DNA of 32,783 nt, taken from NCBI RefSeq assembly GCF_900094565.1, contig NZ_FMAF01000048.1, positions 1-32,783 of the forward strand. Reading direction: 5' to 3'. Positions 7,505-15,930 of the stretch are shown piece by piece (position 1 is the stretch's first letter; every line of letters starts with the position of its first letter). The notes below the pieces were generated by a model. That model was not told where the DNA came from, did no database searches, and saw nothing but the letters and a program-made list of their open reading frames with translations. The position numbers and the translations under genes were made by a program. The DNA comes from Martinezella lusitana (GTDB taxonomy: Bacteria; Pseudomonadota; Alphaproteobacteria; Rhizobiales; Rhizobiaceae).

Positions 7505-8348
7505 TCACAATGCGATCGAAAGTCGCTCGGATTACACGGATGAGGAAATCGGGCTTGCCGCCCAGTGCATTGCTGCACTCCTAACTCGACACGGAATTCC
7601 AAAATACCGCTTTGCCGTAACAGTTTCCGAAATCCTTGGACTTTCGTATTCCGCGGGAAACCGCAGGCTGACGACAAATGCGTCGTGGTCGCTTGAAGAA
7701 CTGAAACACGTCGCCGAACATTTCAACGAGACCTTGGAAGAGCTTGTTGCGTTCGATAAGGCGGATGGGTTGCTCGATGCGTCCATTGTCATCAACAACC
7801 ACGTCATCTCCTGCCGGATTCGGTTGGGAAATATCGTCGGGCAGGTGCCGCCGGGAACGCTCATTGCCGCTGAGATCGATGGCGCATGGCGAGCCATGCC
7901 GGCCGAAGCCAGATCGATCATACCAGCACACGCTGTCACCCGTTTGCTGATCGAACCGATAGCGTCTCGTCGCCGGGTTGCCATTCTCGACGATCACGCC
8001 GATACCGCGCAGACGATTGTAAAATATATGGAGACGGCGGGCTTGGACGCAGTCGCCTTTAGCGACCCTCAAACCCTGTTCAACCAGTCCGACTTCGATG
8101 CCTATGTTCTTGATTGGATCATCGAACGAGACGCCAGACGCCAGACCGCGCTGGAACTGGTCGAGAACATTCGTGCGCGCAACGGCCATTGTCCGATCAT
8201 TATCCTAACGGGACAGATCGGGACGGGCAATGCCAACGAAGAGAACATTGCTGCGGCACTCGCGCAACACAATTTGAAATTCTTCACCAAACCGGCAAGC
8301 ATGCCGATCCTCCTCGCCGCCTTGAATTCGAGCTTCAAAACTGCATGA
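7491..8348 (+). CDS. BetR-domain response regulator with C-terminal receiver
   Basis: 285 residues from ATG 7491. The N-terminal part (about residues 12-85) resembles the BetR helix-turn-helix domain (IAALLTRHGIPKYRFA, ILGLSYSAGNRRL). A receiver domain occupies about 160-280: acidic pair LDDHAD, phosphoacceptor D208 (YVLDWI), LTG, and K in FFTKPA. The domain order is inverted relative to most response regulators (output first). It converges on the hybrid histidine kinase and is the obvious candidate partner (inference). In-frame codons upstream would allow an 11-residue extension from an alternative start at 7458, but ATG 7491 is the natural start. The 3' ends of the two genes overlap by 14 bp. 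Confidence 0.75.
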   Translation: MSEDSHNAIESRSDYTDEEIGLAAQCIAALLTRHGIPKYRFAVTVSEILGLSYSAGNRRLTTNASWSLEELKHVAEHFNETLEELVAFDKADGLLDASIVINNHVISCRIRLGNIVGQVPPGTLIAAEIDGAWRAMPAEARSIIPAHAVTRLLIEPIASRRRVAILDDHADTAQTIVKYMETAGLDAVAFSDPQTLFNQSDFDAYVLDWIIERDARRQTALELVENIRARNGHCPIIILTGQIGTGNANEENIAAALAQHNLKFFTKPASMPILLAALNSSFKTA

Positions 8349-10032
8349 TCGTCAGCAATTGCTGCCGGCGTATCGGTTTGTTCAAGACCGCATCAAAGAG
8401 AGACAGATCTTGCCTGGCGCCATGATGTGCCGCTGACATTGCGATAAGCTTGGTCTTATGGCGCAAATCCGTCTTGCGGATCTGCGCCGCAAGCGCCGAT
8501 CCGGTCATGATCGGCATGTCGAGATCGATGAAGATGACCGAATAGATGTTTGCGGCCAGAAAGTTCAGTGCCGTCATGCCGGAAGGAGCCATGTCGGCCA
8601 CAAACCCGAGCTCTTCAAGCACGCTCGAAAAGCCTTTCAAAAGGTCAGGATGATCGTCAACGACGAGTACCCGCTTGTGAGCATCGGACGTCTCGTATGA
8701 ACTTTCCGCCGCCGGGACCGCAGGTATTGCAAGCTCGAATATGCTACCGCCTTCTGACGGGCTGCTGATTGCCATGCGCGCACCAAGCTGCCGCAACAAA
8801 GTCTGGACAACCGACAAGCCAATGCCTCGCCCGCTGCCAAGGCTGGAGAGCCCCTTTCCGGCGCTGTTCTCGATGACCCGTGGCGGCAATCCAGGGCCGG
8901 TATCCATCACACGCAGCGCCAATTCGCCCGCCGTCTCATCAAATGCTGCGAGATCGACCTGAACATAGCCGCTCGGCGTATATTTGACCGCATTTGAAAC
9001 GAGGTTATGCAACAACTGCGCAATGCGCTCGCTATCCGCAACCACGAAAACGGCCTCATCTGGGCCTGTTTGCCGCAGCTCCAGATGCTTGGCCTTTGCC
9101 GCAGCTTGATAATTTTCCACCACCTCCCGAACGAGCTCACCGGCCTCGAACACGCCCGGTTGCAGCTCAATATATCCGGTTTGAGCACGAGCCAGCGTCA
9201 GCATGTCGCGAAGCTGGACCGCCAGGCTGTTGGCCGCCCGGCGGATGCGCGCGGTCAACTCGTTCCGGGTTTTTACGTCTTGAGGTCGTTCCAGCACATC
9301 CAATGCCGAGACGATGACCTGAAGCGGGGTTCTGAGTTCGTGGCTGACCATTGCGAGGAAGCTGACCTTGTCTGCGACCGCCGCTTCCGCAGCCGCCAAG
9401 GCGCGCGTCTTCGCCATGATCGCCCACCAGTAAAATATCGAAATGATAACAAAGGACAGAATGGCGCAAACCAACAATCCCGCAATCACGAGAACGATTG
9501 CGTGTCCTGCCTGGATGGTCTCGAAGGACTTTTCCTTCAATTCAGTATCCTGATCCCAGGCCGCTTTGGATATCCTGCCTAAAGTAGAGGATATATCTTC
9601 CAATTTGCGCAACAACGCCTGAGCCTCTACCGGCGATAGATTGGGTTTAATCGCAGGCAGAACGTTTGTTGCGAATTCTGACAGGATTGGCACATCGCTC
9701 AAGAACCCTGGAAGCCGCCTAAAACGATCAGTCAGATCCGAGGGCCGCGTTATAATATTGATACCAGAAATAAGGACATCGATGTGGAATGAAAGTGCAT
9801 CCGGTTCAACAGCAGATCCATCAGCAATCGTCCTCAAATCCAGCCTGACGGGTTCAAGCTCCCTTTGCGCCTGTGCGGTCGGCCAGTATAAATATGATGG
9901 GTTCTTGATATCGGCGGAACCCCAAGCAATATATCCCTCTCTTATTACACTCCAATTATATGTCGCCACACCTACACATGCGACCATAATTGCTGCGGGA
10001 ATGCTAAACCACGTCAGATAGAATAATCTCAT
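8335..10032 (-). CDS. Hybrid sensor histidine kinase / response regulator
   Basis: 565 residues from ATG 10032. A TM helix near residues 5-25 and a second near 180-205 bracket a periplasmic sensor region of about 150 residues. Then follow a HisKA dimerisation domain with H231 (MVSHELRTPL), an ATPase domain (N-box LLHNLVSNAVKY, G1 DTGPGLP, G2 GRGIGLSVVQ), and a C-terminal receiver (LVVDDHPDLL, phosphoacceptor D503 in FIDLDMPIM, lysine in LNKPI). The start at 10032 overlaps the stop of the upstream gene as ATGA; start codons up to nine codons earlier exist but have less support. It is likely co-transcribed with the molybdopterin-like protein, which could feed a signal to the periplasmic domain (inference). 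Confidence 0.85.
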   Translation of the reverse strand: MRLFYLTWFSIPAAIMVACVGVATYNWSVIREGYIAWGSADIKNPSYLYWPTAQAQRELEPVRLDLRTIADGSAVEPDALSFHIDVLISGINIITRPSDLTDRFRRLPGFLSDVPILSEFATNVLPAIKPNLSPVEAQALLRKLEDISSTLGRISKAAWDQDTELKEKSFETIQAGHAIVLVIAGLLVCAILSFVIISIFYWWAIMAKTRALAAAEAAVADKVSFLAMVSHELRTPLQVIVSALDVLERPQDVKTRNELTARIRRAANSLAVQLRDMLTLARAQTGYIELQPGVFEAGELVREVVENYQAAAKAKHLELRQTGPDEAVFVVADSERIAQLLHNLVSNAVKYTPSGYVQVDLAAFDETAGELALRVMDTGPGLPPRVIENSAGKGLSSLGSGRGIGLSVVQTLLRQLGARMAISSPSEGGSIFELAIPAVPAAESSYETSDAHKRVLVVDDHPDLLKGFSSVLEELGFVADMAPSGMTALNFLAANIYSVIFIDLDMPIMTGSALAAQIRKTDLRHKTKLIAMSAAHHGARQDLSLFDAVLNKPIRRQQLLTIMQF

Positions 10033-10556
10033 TCCACTTCGATCCCGCATAATTGCCAAACCATGTGGGAGGCACCAAACGGCGTGTCCAGTTCCTTCCC
10101 GAAGCTATCGCGCGGATACATAACGAAAATCGGTCCGAAATCTCTGACGGTTAAGCGAACCCCGTCTTTGCTGCTAGCTAATATAGTTCCATACTTGCCG
10201 AGAAAGTCACCATCCACCTCCACGCTAAAATCATCAAGCGCAACGAGACGCAGTTTACTTCCTTTCGCCGCTACTTCTTGAAGTATTTTAGTAAGCAAGG
10301 GCCCAACGAAGTCGCTTTTCGGAGTCCATGGTGTTGATGTCGTCACTGTCGATGTCGGCAGCGCAAGAAATTCGTGTTCGGACATCTCATAGCTACTGTC
10401 TGCGCTGTTCGTTATCCTATCAATTTTGCCAGTAATCGTCAGGAAGACATCCGGCTTGCATCCATTCGGTAGGCGAATAGCCGCATGCGTCACATCCGCG
10501 ATCAAACAAGCGTTGATCATCACCCATATGAAAAAAAGTATCGTCCTTTTCAGCAT
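10029..10556 (-). CDS. Secreted molybdopterin-oxidoreductase-like protein
   Basis: 175 residues from ATG 10556 (MLKRTILFFIWVMINACL), with a signal peptide ending near THAA. The rest (FLTITGKIDRITN, TSTPWTPKSDFVGPLL, RLVALDDFSVEV, GVRLTVRDFGPIFVMYPRDS, VWQLCGIEV) matches the family often annotated as 'oxidoreductase, molybdopterin-binding' that lies beside membrane signalling proteins. These small members resemble the SUOX/YedY fold, but cofactor binding is not shown, so a ligand-sensing role for the kinase is as likely as catalysis (inference). Earlier in-frame starts to 10691 are not supported by a ribosome binding site or by the signal peptide. The stop overlaps the kinase start. Confidence 0.7.
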   Translation of the reverse strand: MLKRTILFFIWVMINACLIADVTHAAIRLPNGCKPDVFLTITGKIDRITNSADSSYEMSEHEFLALPTSTVTTSTPWTPKSDFVGPLLTKILQEVAAKGSKLRLVALDDFSVEVDGDFLGKYGTILASSKDGVRLTVRDFGPIFVMYPRDSFGKELDTPFGASHMVWQLCGIEVE

Positions 10557-10985
10557 GCCTATAGATCCATTTATCGAAGCTGTACGGTTTAACTCAACTC
10601 CGAGTTTCTGCGAGCAGAATTTTCGTCCTCTGGACGATAGGTCGTCCGGGGCACACCGCATGGTACGCACTGACAAGGCCAGGATCCACATCTTTCAGAC
10701 TGATATACCGGCTGCCCATGACTCCGGAAAATGCAATCCGTTTCGGAAATGTGCGCGATTTGCGTGAAGAGGCCATCCCATAATCGCCTGAAAAAGCCAC
10801 GGAATTTATCATTGTTTCGTCTGTCTGATGCCACGCCTATTCCGCCTTGTGCAAAAGAATATCACCTGCCCCAAAATCGCGCCTATCGCATCCGGCACAA
10901 CCGAAATCGGCTTACATTTATCCCCGCAGCGTATATTAAGCTTCTCATGGAAGCTAAGTTTGGTCATTTTTTCAAAGGATAGGCC
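10557..10985. other. Intergenic region between divergent genes
   Basis: About 430 bp between the molybdopterin-like gene (minus) and the 179-residue gene (plus). Short frames occur on both strands but none has a recognisable protein or ribosome binding site. It must hold the promoters of both transcripts; I see no convincing -35/-10 pair or structured RNA. Confidence 0.4.
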
Positions 10986-11525
10986 ATGTCTGCTGATAAC
11001 CAATTGCGGCCGCCGGCGTCACCCCCTACAGGCAACCCCTTCACTTCTGGAGCAAAGGAAGTTCAGATCCAGCAGAAGACGGTGAAGACCCGTACTACCC
11101 CGCGCGAGCTGATGGACAGTAATGCTGGTGAAGTGGGGGCGGGCGTAATTCATGTCGTTGAAGGCGTCGACGAAGAGCACTTTGTAAAGGCGCTAACGGA
11201 CGGCGTTCGTGCTGCGTTCGATCTTGGCGACACTGGATATGAAGTGTTTAAAGTCGCACTGGTCGAATACCAACAAGCCAAAATATCCGATGGCAATTGC
11301 GATAGTCTCACGCTCTTCTACTCTGACGATAAATTGAACGGCAAAAAGACCGAGATGAACGAAACGCAATTTCAGGGTGGTCTCAAGGAATTGCTGTCAA
11401 AGGGGGTGCTATCGCAGAAGGCGCCTGATCAATATTGGCTGAATCAGGCTCTCTTCTTCAACGGTAGTGGCGTGATCTTGATCAAAGAGTATCGGCTGCT
11501 CCCGGCGAACCTACGGAACGTTTAG
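10986..11525 (+). CDS. Hypothetical protein, possible winged-helix C-terminus
   Basis: 179 residues. ATG 10986 has a good AAGGAT site upstream. The N-terminal ~25 residues are Pro/Gly-rich and low-complexity. The C-terminal part (LKELLSKGVLSQKAPDQYWL, then LFFNGSGVILIKEY) has the helix-plus-hairpin look of a winged-helix domain, recalling RepL-type plasmid proteins, but the resemblance is weak and no function is claimed. It stands alone: divergent from the signalling genes on its left, and convergent with the glycosyltransferase-like gene on its right. A weak hairpin (CGTTGA/TCAACG) follows the stop, without a T-run. Confidence 0.6.
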   Translation: MSADNQLRPPASPPTGNPFTSGAKEVQIQQKTVKTRTTPRELMDSNAGEVGAGVIHVVEGVDEEHFVKALTDGVRAAFDLGDTGYEVFKVALVEYQQAKISDGNCDSLTLFYSDDKLNGKKTEMNETQFQGGLKELLSKGVLSQKAPDQYWLNQALFFNGSGVILIKEYRLLPANLRNV

Positions 11526-11653
11526 AAAATTCGTCTCAACGTTGATCGAGGCGTTTGTCAACGGCGGAGCAAAATCAAGCCAGGCAGCGGCGTAAAAGTC
11601 GGCCAATTGTAGCGCGCGCATGGCGATTTTTGAGAGATCTCAGCCAGCCGCGC

Positions 11654-12808
11654 TCATTCTGGCGTATTGTAGGGCATGACTAGGTTGGTTCCGCCAGTAT
11701 TGCGAAGGCCCCAGTAAGACCCATTCACATGTCGCAAACGGTCTGGCTTGAAGGGAGTTGGATTGCCGTTTGGCCAGGTACGCTCCAGCGTCGATCGGAA
11801 GATATCGGCCCAGAAATCGACGCTGAGAAACGCGTGATAGACCCCAGTATAAACCAACGACTCGTTATCCGTCCGCAAAGCGTCTGCAACGTGCGGAAGG
11901 TAGCGGAATCGTTCCGGGAGGAACCTGATCACAGGCAATCCAAAGAACGCCGCTTCATCAAGGGTTCCCGAACTCAGACCGACAACGCGCTGAAGGGACT
12001 CGTCGCATAGAAGCGCGTACATATCGATATCGCTGTCGACGCGCGGGATGCCATGATGTTCGAGGAAGGCGGCCAGCGGCGAACTTGGATGAGGCGAGAA
12101 GGGGTGGGGGCGAAAGGCGATGGAACCGTTCCTAGCGAGTTCCGCTATTTTGTCTTCATGATCAAGCAAGGTGGCGATCCGTCCGTCATGGATCAATGAC
12201 GCGTCGAATGGGGTCTGACCAACAATCAGCGTCTCGAAGGATGGCCCCTTTTCGTTGAAGGCGCTGCGCCGGATCGCAGTCGCCTTGTGGAGTCCGACAT
12301 GGAAATCGACTTCCTGGTCAGAGAGGGCATATGATGCGATTACGGCCGATATTTCGCTGCGGTTCGATGAAAATCCGAAGAATATATCGTCGAGAAACCG
12401 CAATGGATGCCATCGTACATCGACAAAGGGTATGTTCAGGCGGGTGAGAATTTTCTGCAGCAACGGAGATATCTCGAAACCGATCACCAATGAATTTTCG
12501 ACGTGGGGCAGGAACAAGGCGCAAAGCGCGTCTGTCGCATCGGCCGCGAAGATCCTTGCCCAACTCGCAGCGCTCGCGTCCAGACCGAAGGCGTCATAGA
12601 CGGCCTTGCCGTCGAACGATGATGTGTCGTCCCATTCCAATATGGTAACCGGCAGGCGGGTTGCCGCCGATATCTGTGGCTTCAGCATCGCAGCGAAGAA
12701 ATTTGTATTCGTCGCGAATCCCTTCCGTGATGTTTTCTCACCAGTGACGCGCAGCAGGTCCGAGGTTATGACAATGCGTTCGGGTTGCATACGGCTATAA
12801 TCCCTCAT
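11654..12808 (-). CDS. GT-B-like polysaccharide biosynthesis / glycosyltransferase-type protein
   Basis: 384 residues. The C-terminal half carries the pattern RPHPFSPHP, then VGLSSGTLDEAAFFGLPVI, resembling the nucleotide-sugar binding half of capsule-type GT-B transferases (RPHP, then a Ser/Gly-rich loop with a conserved Glu before GLPV). The N-terminal half is alpha/beta (ERIVITSDLLRVTG) without signal peptide or TM segments, so it is probably cytosolic. Substrate is unknown. There are two plausible starts, ATG 12808 and ATG 12790, and neither has a strong site. No other carbohydrate genes are nearby. Assignment is by motif only; a GT-B-fold protein of other activity is possible. Confidence 0.5.
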   Translation of the reverse strand: MRDYSRMQPERIVITSDLLRVTGEKTSRKGFATNTNFFAAMLKPQISAATRLPVTILEWDDTSSFDGKAVYDAFGLDASAASWARIFAADATDALCALFLPHVENSLVIGFEISPLLQKILTRLNIPFVDVRWHPLRFLDDIFFGFSSNRSEISAVIASYALSDQEVDFHVGLHKATAIRRSAFNEKGPSFETLIVGQTPFDASLIHDGRIATLLDHEDKIAELARNGSIAFRPHPFSPHPSSPLAAFLEHHGIPRVDSDIDMYALLCDESLQRVVGLSSGTLDEAAFFGLPVIRFLPERFRYLPHVADALRTDNESLVYTGVYHAFLSVDFWADIFRSTLERTWPNGNPTPFKPDRLRHVNGSYWGLRNTGGTNLVMPYNTPE

Positions 12809-12932
12809 TGAATACTAGATTCCCTTCTCGCTCTCGCGGTCGCGATCTCTTAGATATCCGCTGGCCGAGTCAATATGCGCTACTCGTTCCCGCCGGCCAA
12901 ATAAACGTTTTCAAGTCCGATAACACCGGCCG

Positions 12933-13071
12933 GGCTCTGTTGCAAAAATACTGTTGATGCCCGAAAGAGTGCTGGCAATTTTCAGCGAGACTTTTGATGA
13001 GTGATTTCAAGTGGCGCCCTTTTCAAGGCGAGATTATCCTTTGGGCGGTCCGCTGGTACTGCCGCTATTGG
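12933..13071 (+). mobile_element. IS6-family (IS6100/IS26-like) left-end remnant
   Basis: The left terminal inverted repeat GGCTCTGTTGCAAA is present at 12933-12946 and is followed at the right distance by the transposase start. The element is lost after about 25 codons; the opposite end is not in the window. The remaining gap between the glycosyltransferase-like and LysR genes (12809-12932 and 13072-13110) holds nothing recognisable. Confidence 0.8.
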
Positions 13072-13080
13072 TGGTCTTGA
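12997..13080 (+). pseudogene. IS6-family transposase, N-terminal fragment
   Basis: ATG 12997 opens with MSDFKWRPFQGEIILWAVRW followed by YCRY, the conserved N-terminus of IS6-family DDE transposases (normally ~235 residues). Homology stops at about residue 25; two unrelated codons and TGA follow. The HTH and DDE catalytic residues are lost, so it is inactive. The break lies 30-40 bp from the end of the LysR gene, suggesting the LysR/VOC/SDR block arrived by, or was trimmed at, this junction. Confidence 0.85.
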
Positions 13081-13110
13081 AAGGATCTGAACCACCCGCG
13101 CACCCTCCAT

Positions 13111-13995
13111 TTAAACGCGCAGCGCATCAATGACGGCGCGCAGGCCGGCCGACAGGTATTTTCGCGTCGGGTAGTAGAGATAAAGCCAGTCCTCGGGCGC
13201 ACTCCAGGATGCCAGGCATTCAACCAGGCTGCCATTCTGGATATAGGGACGCGCGCGTTCCTCCCAGACATAGGCCAGCCCCACGCCCGAAAGTGCTGCC
13301 TCGACCATCAGTTCATGGTCATCGAGCGACAGAGACCCGGTCGGCTCGAATTCGATGATCTTTCCGGCGCGACTGAACTGCCAGGCATAGGGCTTGCCGC
13401 TTGGATATATATTGCGGATGCAGACATGCTGGCGCAGATCATCCGGGCTTTTGGGAAGCGGATGATGCTCGAAATAGCGTGAAGAACCGACGACGGCAAA
13501 CCGCAGTCGTGGCCTGATCTTCACGGCCGTCATGCCATCGCGCAGACTTTCACCGAGACGGATGCCAGCATCGAACCCCTCCTCCACAATGTCGACAAGC
13601 CGGTCGGTGGCGACGATTTCCAGCTGGAGACCAGGATTTTTCGCGATCAGCGGACCAATGACCGATCGGAACACGAACGGTGCGACTGAATTGGGCGCGT
13701 TGATGCGCACCTTGCCGAACGGCGTGTCACGAAACTGGTTGAGGGCATCGAGCGCCGATCCGATTTCCCCGAAGGCCGGCGATAGTTGCGACAAGAGCAT
13801 CGCGCCGGCATCGGTCAGGGCCACGCTGCGGGTCGTCCGGTTGAGCAGACGAATGCCCACGCGTGCCTCGAGATTGCCCACCGCATGGCTGATCGCTGAA
13901 GCCGTCACCCCGCGCTCCTCGCCAGCCCGGCGAAAGTTGCGGTGACGGGCAACCGCATCGAAGGCCGCCAGTTCCGAGAGATCCGTGCTGCGCAT
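13111..13995 (-). CDS. LysR-family transcriptional regulator
   Basis: 294 residues from ATG 13995. An N-terminal winged HTH (LSELAAFDAVARHRNFRRAG, then ASAISHAVGNLEARVGIRLL and NRTTRSVALTDAG) is followed by a substrate-binding periplasmic-like effector domain with PFGKVRINAP and DAGIRLGESL, the pattern of the CrgA-like/DsdC subgroup. It is transcribed divergently from the VOC/SDR genes, the classic arrangement in which a LysR regulator controls its neighbours together with a small-molecule effector (inference from layout). A TTG two codons earlier is a weaker start. Confidence 0.9.
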   Translation of the reverse strand: MRSTDLSELAAFDAVARHRNFRRAGEERGVTASAISHAVGNLEARVGIRLLNRTTRSVALTDAGAMLLSQLSPAFGEIGSALDALNQFRDTPFGKVRINAPNSVAPFVFRSVIGPLIAKNPGLQLEIVATDRLVDIVEEGFDAGIRLGESLRDGMTAVKIRPRLRFAVVGSSRYFEHHPLPKSPDDLRQHVCIRNIYPSGKPYAWQFSRAGKIIEFEPTGSLSLDDHELMVEAALSGVGLAYVWEERARPYIQNGSLVECLASWSAPEDWLYLYYPTRKYLSAGLRAVIDALRV

Positions 13996-14112
13996 TGTCA
14001 AATCTCACTCATCATTGACAGGAAGATTATCCCTCTAATTCTTATCGTTGAAAAGGTCCAGATTTCTCCTCGCAAACCGGCGCTGGTGCCGGACCACACA
14101 GGAGACAAGACA
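13996..14112. promoter_or_regulatory. Divergent LysR / VOC-SDR control region
   Basis: The 117-bp divergent spacer contains an inverted pair TGTCAA (13996-14001) and TTGACA (14015-14020) separated by 13 bp, immediately upstream of the LysR start. TTGACA could also serve as a -35 box for the VOC gene, with TAATTC at 14036-14041 as a weak -10 (15-bp spacing). Likely the LysR binding site, but not proven. Confidence 0.35.
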
Positions 14113-14574
14113 ATGGCCGACTTCATTCCTCCCGCACGCAACACTGCATCGCCCTTCGCTGACATGCGCGGTCATCACGTTGCCGTCCGCACGCCGGACC
14201 TCGAAACCGCCAGGCGCTGGTATGTCGAGAAGCTCGACTTTCGTGTCGTTGCCGAGTGGGACTATGCCGACGAACAACTCGCCTATCTGGCACCCGCCAC
14301 CGACGACCATTTCTATGTGGAAATCCTTGGTGGTGGCGATCCGTCGCCGGCAGACGTCCGTCCCTATACCGATCTTGGCGACAGCCTCAAATATGCGGGC
14401 TACCACCATTTCTGCCTGAATGTCGCAAGCGTTGACGCCACCGTCGAGGAACTGCGTGCACGCGGCGTCACCATCGTCACTGAGCCGTTCGAACTGCTGG
14501 CGATCAGCCGTCGCCTCGCCTTCTTCTGCGACCCCTTCGGCAACCTGATCGAACTCGCCGAAGTCCTGCCGTGA
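14113..14574 (+). CDS. VOC-family (glyoxalase/bleomycin resistance-like) protein
   Basis: 153 residues from ATG 14113, with AGGAG just upstream. A single vicinal-oxygen-chelate domain: HHVAVRTPDLETARRWYVEK begins the first beta-alpha-beta module and YHHFCLNVASVDATVEEL the second; FFCDPFGNLIELAE near the C-terminus supplies the metal-ligand Glu. Candidate metal ligands are the His of HHVAV, the Glu of YVEIL, the His of YHHF and the Glu of LIELAE. VOC enzymes include lyases, isomerases and dioxygenases, so the substrate is unknown. It is followed by an SDR gene 83 bp downstream and is probably co-transcribed with it. Confidence 0.85.
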   Translation: MADFIPPARNTASPFADMRGHHVAVRTPDLETARRWYVEKLDFRVVAEWDYADEQLAYLAPATDDHFYVEILGGGDPSPADVRPYTDLGDSLKYAGYHHFCLNVASVDATVEELRARGVTIVTEPFELLAISRRLAFFCDPFGNLIELAEVLP

Positions 14575-14657
14575 GCCTTTTCAACCCGGCTGGCCATCCC
14601 GACATCCCGATGCCCAGACCCCTCCCTTATCTCATCAAAAAATCAAGGAACATCCTC

Positions 14658-15491
14658 ATGAAAATCTGGTTCATCACCGGCGCCTCGCGCGGCTTTGGCG
14701 CCCTCATCACTACGCGTGCTCTTGCCCAGGGCGACGCCGTCGTCGCCAGCGCCCGCAATCCAAAGGCGATCACCGAGCGGTTCGGCGAACACCCCAACCT
14801 GCTTCCGGTCGCCCTCGACGTGACCGACGACAGCCAGGCGACCACAGCGGTGAAAGCCGCGATCGATCGCTTCGGCCAGATCGATATCCTGCTCAACAAT
14901 GCCGGCTTTGGACTGATGGGGGCTGTCGAGGAGGCGACGGCATCCGAAATAGAGGCTGTCTATCGCACCAATGTCTTCGGCCTCCTCAACGTAACCCGCA
15001 CGGTCCTGCCCTCGATGCGCCGAGCGCGTTCCGGCCGCATCCTGAATATCTCATCGATCGGCGGCTATCGCGGCGCCGCTGGCTTCGGTGTCTACTCCTC
15101 GACGAAATTCGCGGTAGAAGGGCTGAGCGAAGCTCTGCATGACGAACTGGCACCGCTTGGCATTCACGTCACGGTCATCGAGCCGGGCTATTTCCGCACA
15201 GACTTTCTGGATGCGACATCACTTTCAGTCAGCGGCGATATCATCGGCGACTATGCAGAAACAGTGGGCAGGGTGCGCACGGCAGCAGCCAGTCTCAGCC
15301 ATAACCAATCCGGCGACCCCCAAAAACTGGCAGAGGTCTTGATCGCTTTTACGGATGCCCCCAATCCGCCGGTACGCTTGCCGCTTGGCAGTGACACCGT
15401 CGCCGCGATCGAGAAAAAGCACGCACAAGACGCTGCCATCCTCTCCGAATGGCGCACCGTCTCGGTGTCGACCGACTTCGCCGTTGGCTAA
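14658..15491 (+). CDS. Short-chain dehydrogenase/reductase
   Basis: 277 residues from ATG 14658, preceded by AAGGAA. Classical SDR features are complete: the cofactor-binding TGASRGFG, LDVTD, NNAG (LLNNAGFG), the catalytic Ser of ISSIGG, the YxxxK pair in YSSTKFAVEGL, and the PGYFRTDF segment. The SAR pattern (VVASARNP) suggests NADP(H) preference. It acts as an oxidoreductase on an unknown small molecule, probably in the same pathway as the VOC protein. Frames from 14571 extend the start, but ATG 14658 fits the family's N-terminus. Confidence 0.9.
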   Translation: MKIWFITGASRGFGALITTRALAQGDAVVASARNPKAITERFGEHPNLLPVALDVTDDSQATTAVKAAIDRFGQIDILLNNAGFGLMGAVEEATASEIEAVYRTNVFGLLNVTRTVLPSMRRARSGRILNISSIGGYRGAAGFGVYSSTKFAVEGLSEALHDELAPLGIHVTVIEPGYFRTDFLDATSLSVSGDIIGDYAETVGRVRTAAASLSHNQSGDPQKLAEVLIAFTDAPNPPVRLPLGSDTVAAIEKKHAQDAAILSEWRTVSVSTDFAVG

Positions 15492-15520
15492 TGACGACGC
15501 TCGTCTGGTTAAACTTCGTC

Positions 15521-15552
15521 CGATGGGAGGTCGCCTTCGGGGCCTCCCATCG
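15521..15552 (+). terminator. Hairpin after the SDR gene, terminator-like
   Basis: Perfect 10-bp arms CGATGGGAGG (15521-15530) and CCTCCCATCG (15543-15552) with a 12-nt loop lie 30 bp after the SDR stop. There is no following T-run, so it is at best a weak intrinsic terminator or an RNA-stabilising stem. Confidence 0.45.
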
Positions 15553-15689
15553 CCTTGAAGGGTTTCGAACCGCCGACCCCTCGGTAAAACCTCAATGTCA
15601 AAACCAAATAAAAGTGCGATATCAATAATTTGTATCGTTCTAGATTGGCAATAGTAATTATGGAACTTCTCTATTCGGCGTGTTGAAGT

Positions 15690-15928
15690 CAAGCGCTGTC
15701 GAGCTTCCATTTACACCGGCATCTGAGGTAATTCACGGGGCCTTGCTTCTCTTCGGGATCGGGTCTTGCCCCTCCCATTATGGGGTCAGTAGAAAGAAGT
15801 GGAACAATCTAAAACGCGTCCTGATCGGCATAGCCGGTCGGCACAAGTTCCATAGCGGACTCACTTCATTCATCGTCCCGTGAAGGACTTCTTCCCACCG
15901 GTAGGTGGAACTTTGTCGTCTTTAAAAT
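15690..15928 (-). ncRNA. Candidate bridge RNA region of the IS110 element
   Basis: The ~240-bp tail downstream of the transposase holds several hairpins and no credible gene: GATCGGC/GCCGGTC with ATA loop (15823-15839), CCACC/GGTGG with GGTA loop (15895-15908), CCCAT/ATGGG (15774-15784), and GGGGC/GCCCC arms further out (about 15737-15772). IS110-family elements encode a structured guide RNA in one non-coding end (upstream in the IS110 subgroup, downstream in the IS1111 subgroup); the position here suggests an IS1111-like layout. Extent and loops are not defined. Confidence 0.3.
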
Positions 15929-15930
15929 GC

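Noticed and set aside
10594..10834. Short minus-strand frames in the spacer upstream of the molybdopterin-like gene
   Set aside because: No ribosome binding site and no recognised family; they overlap each other in different frames.
15561..15590. tRNA-like T-arm sequence (GGTTTCGAACC in plus orientation)
   Set aside because: The flanking bases do not form a T-stem of five pairs, an anticodon arm or an acceptor stem, so it is neither a tRNA nor a convincing attachment-site fragment.
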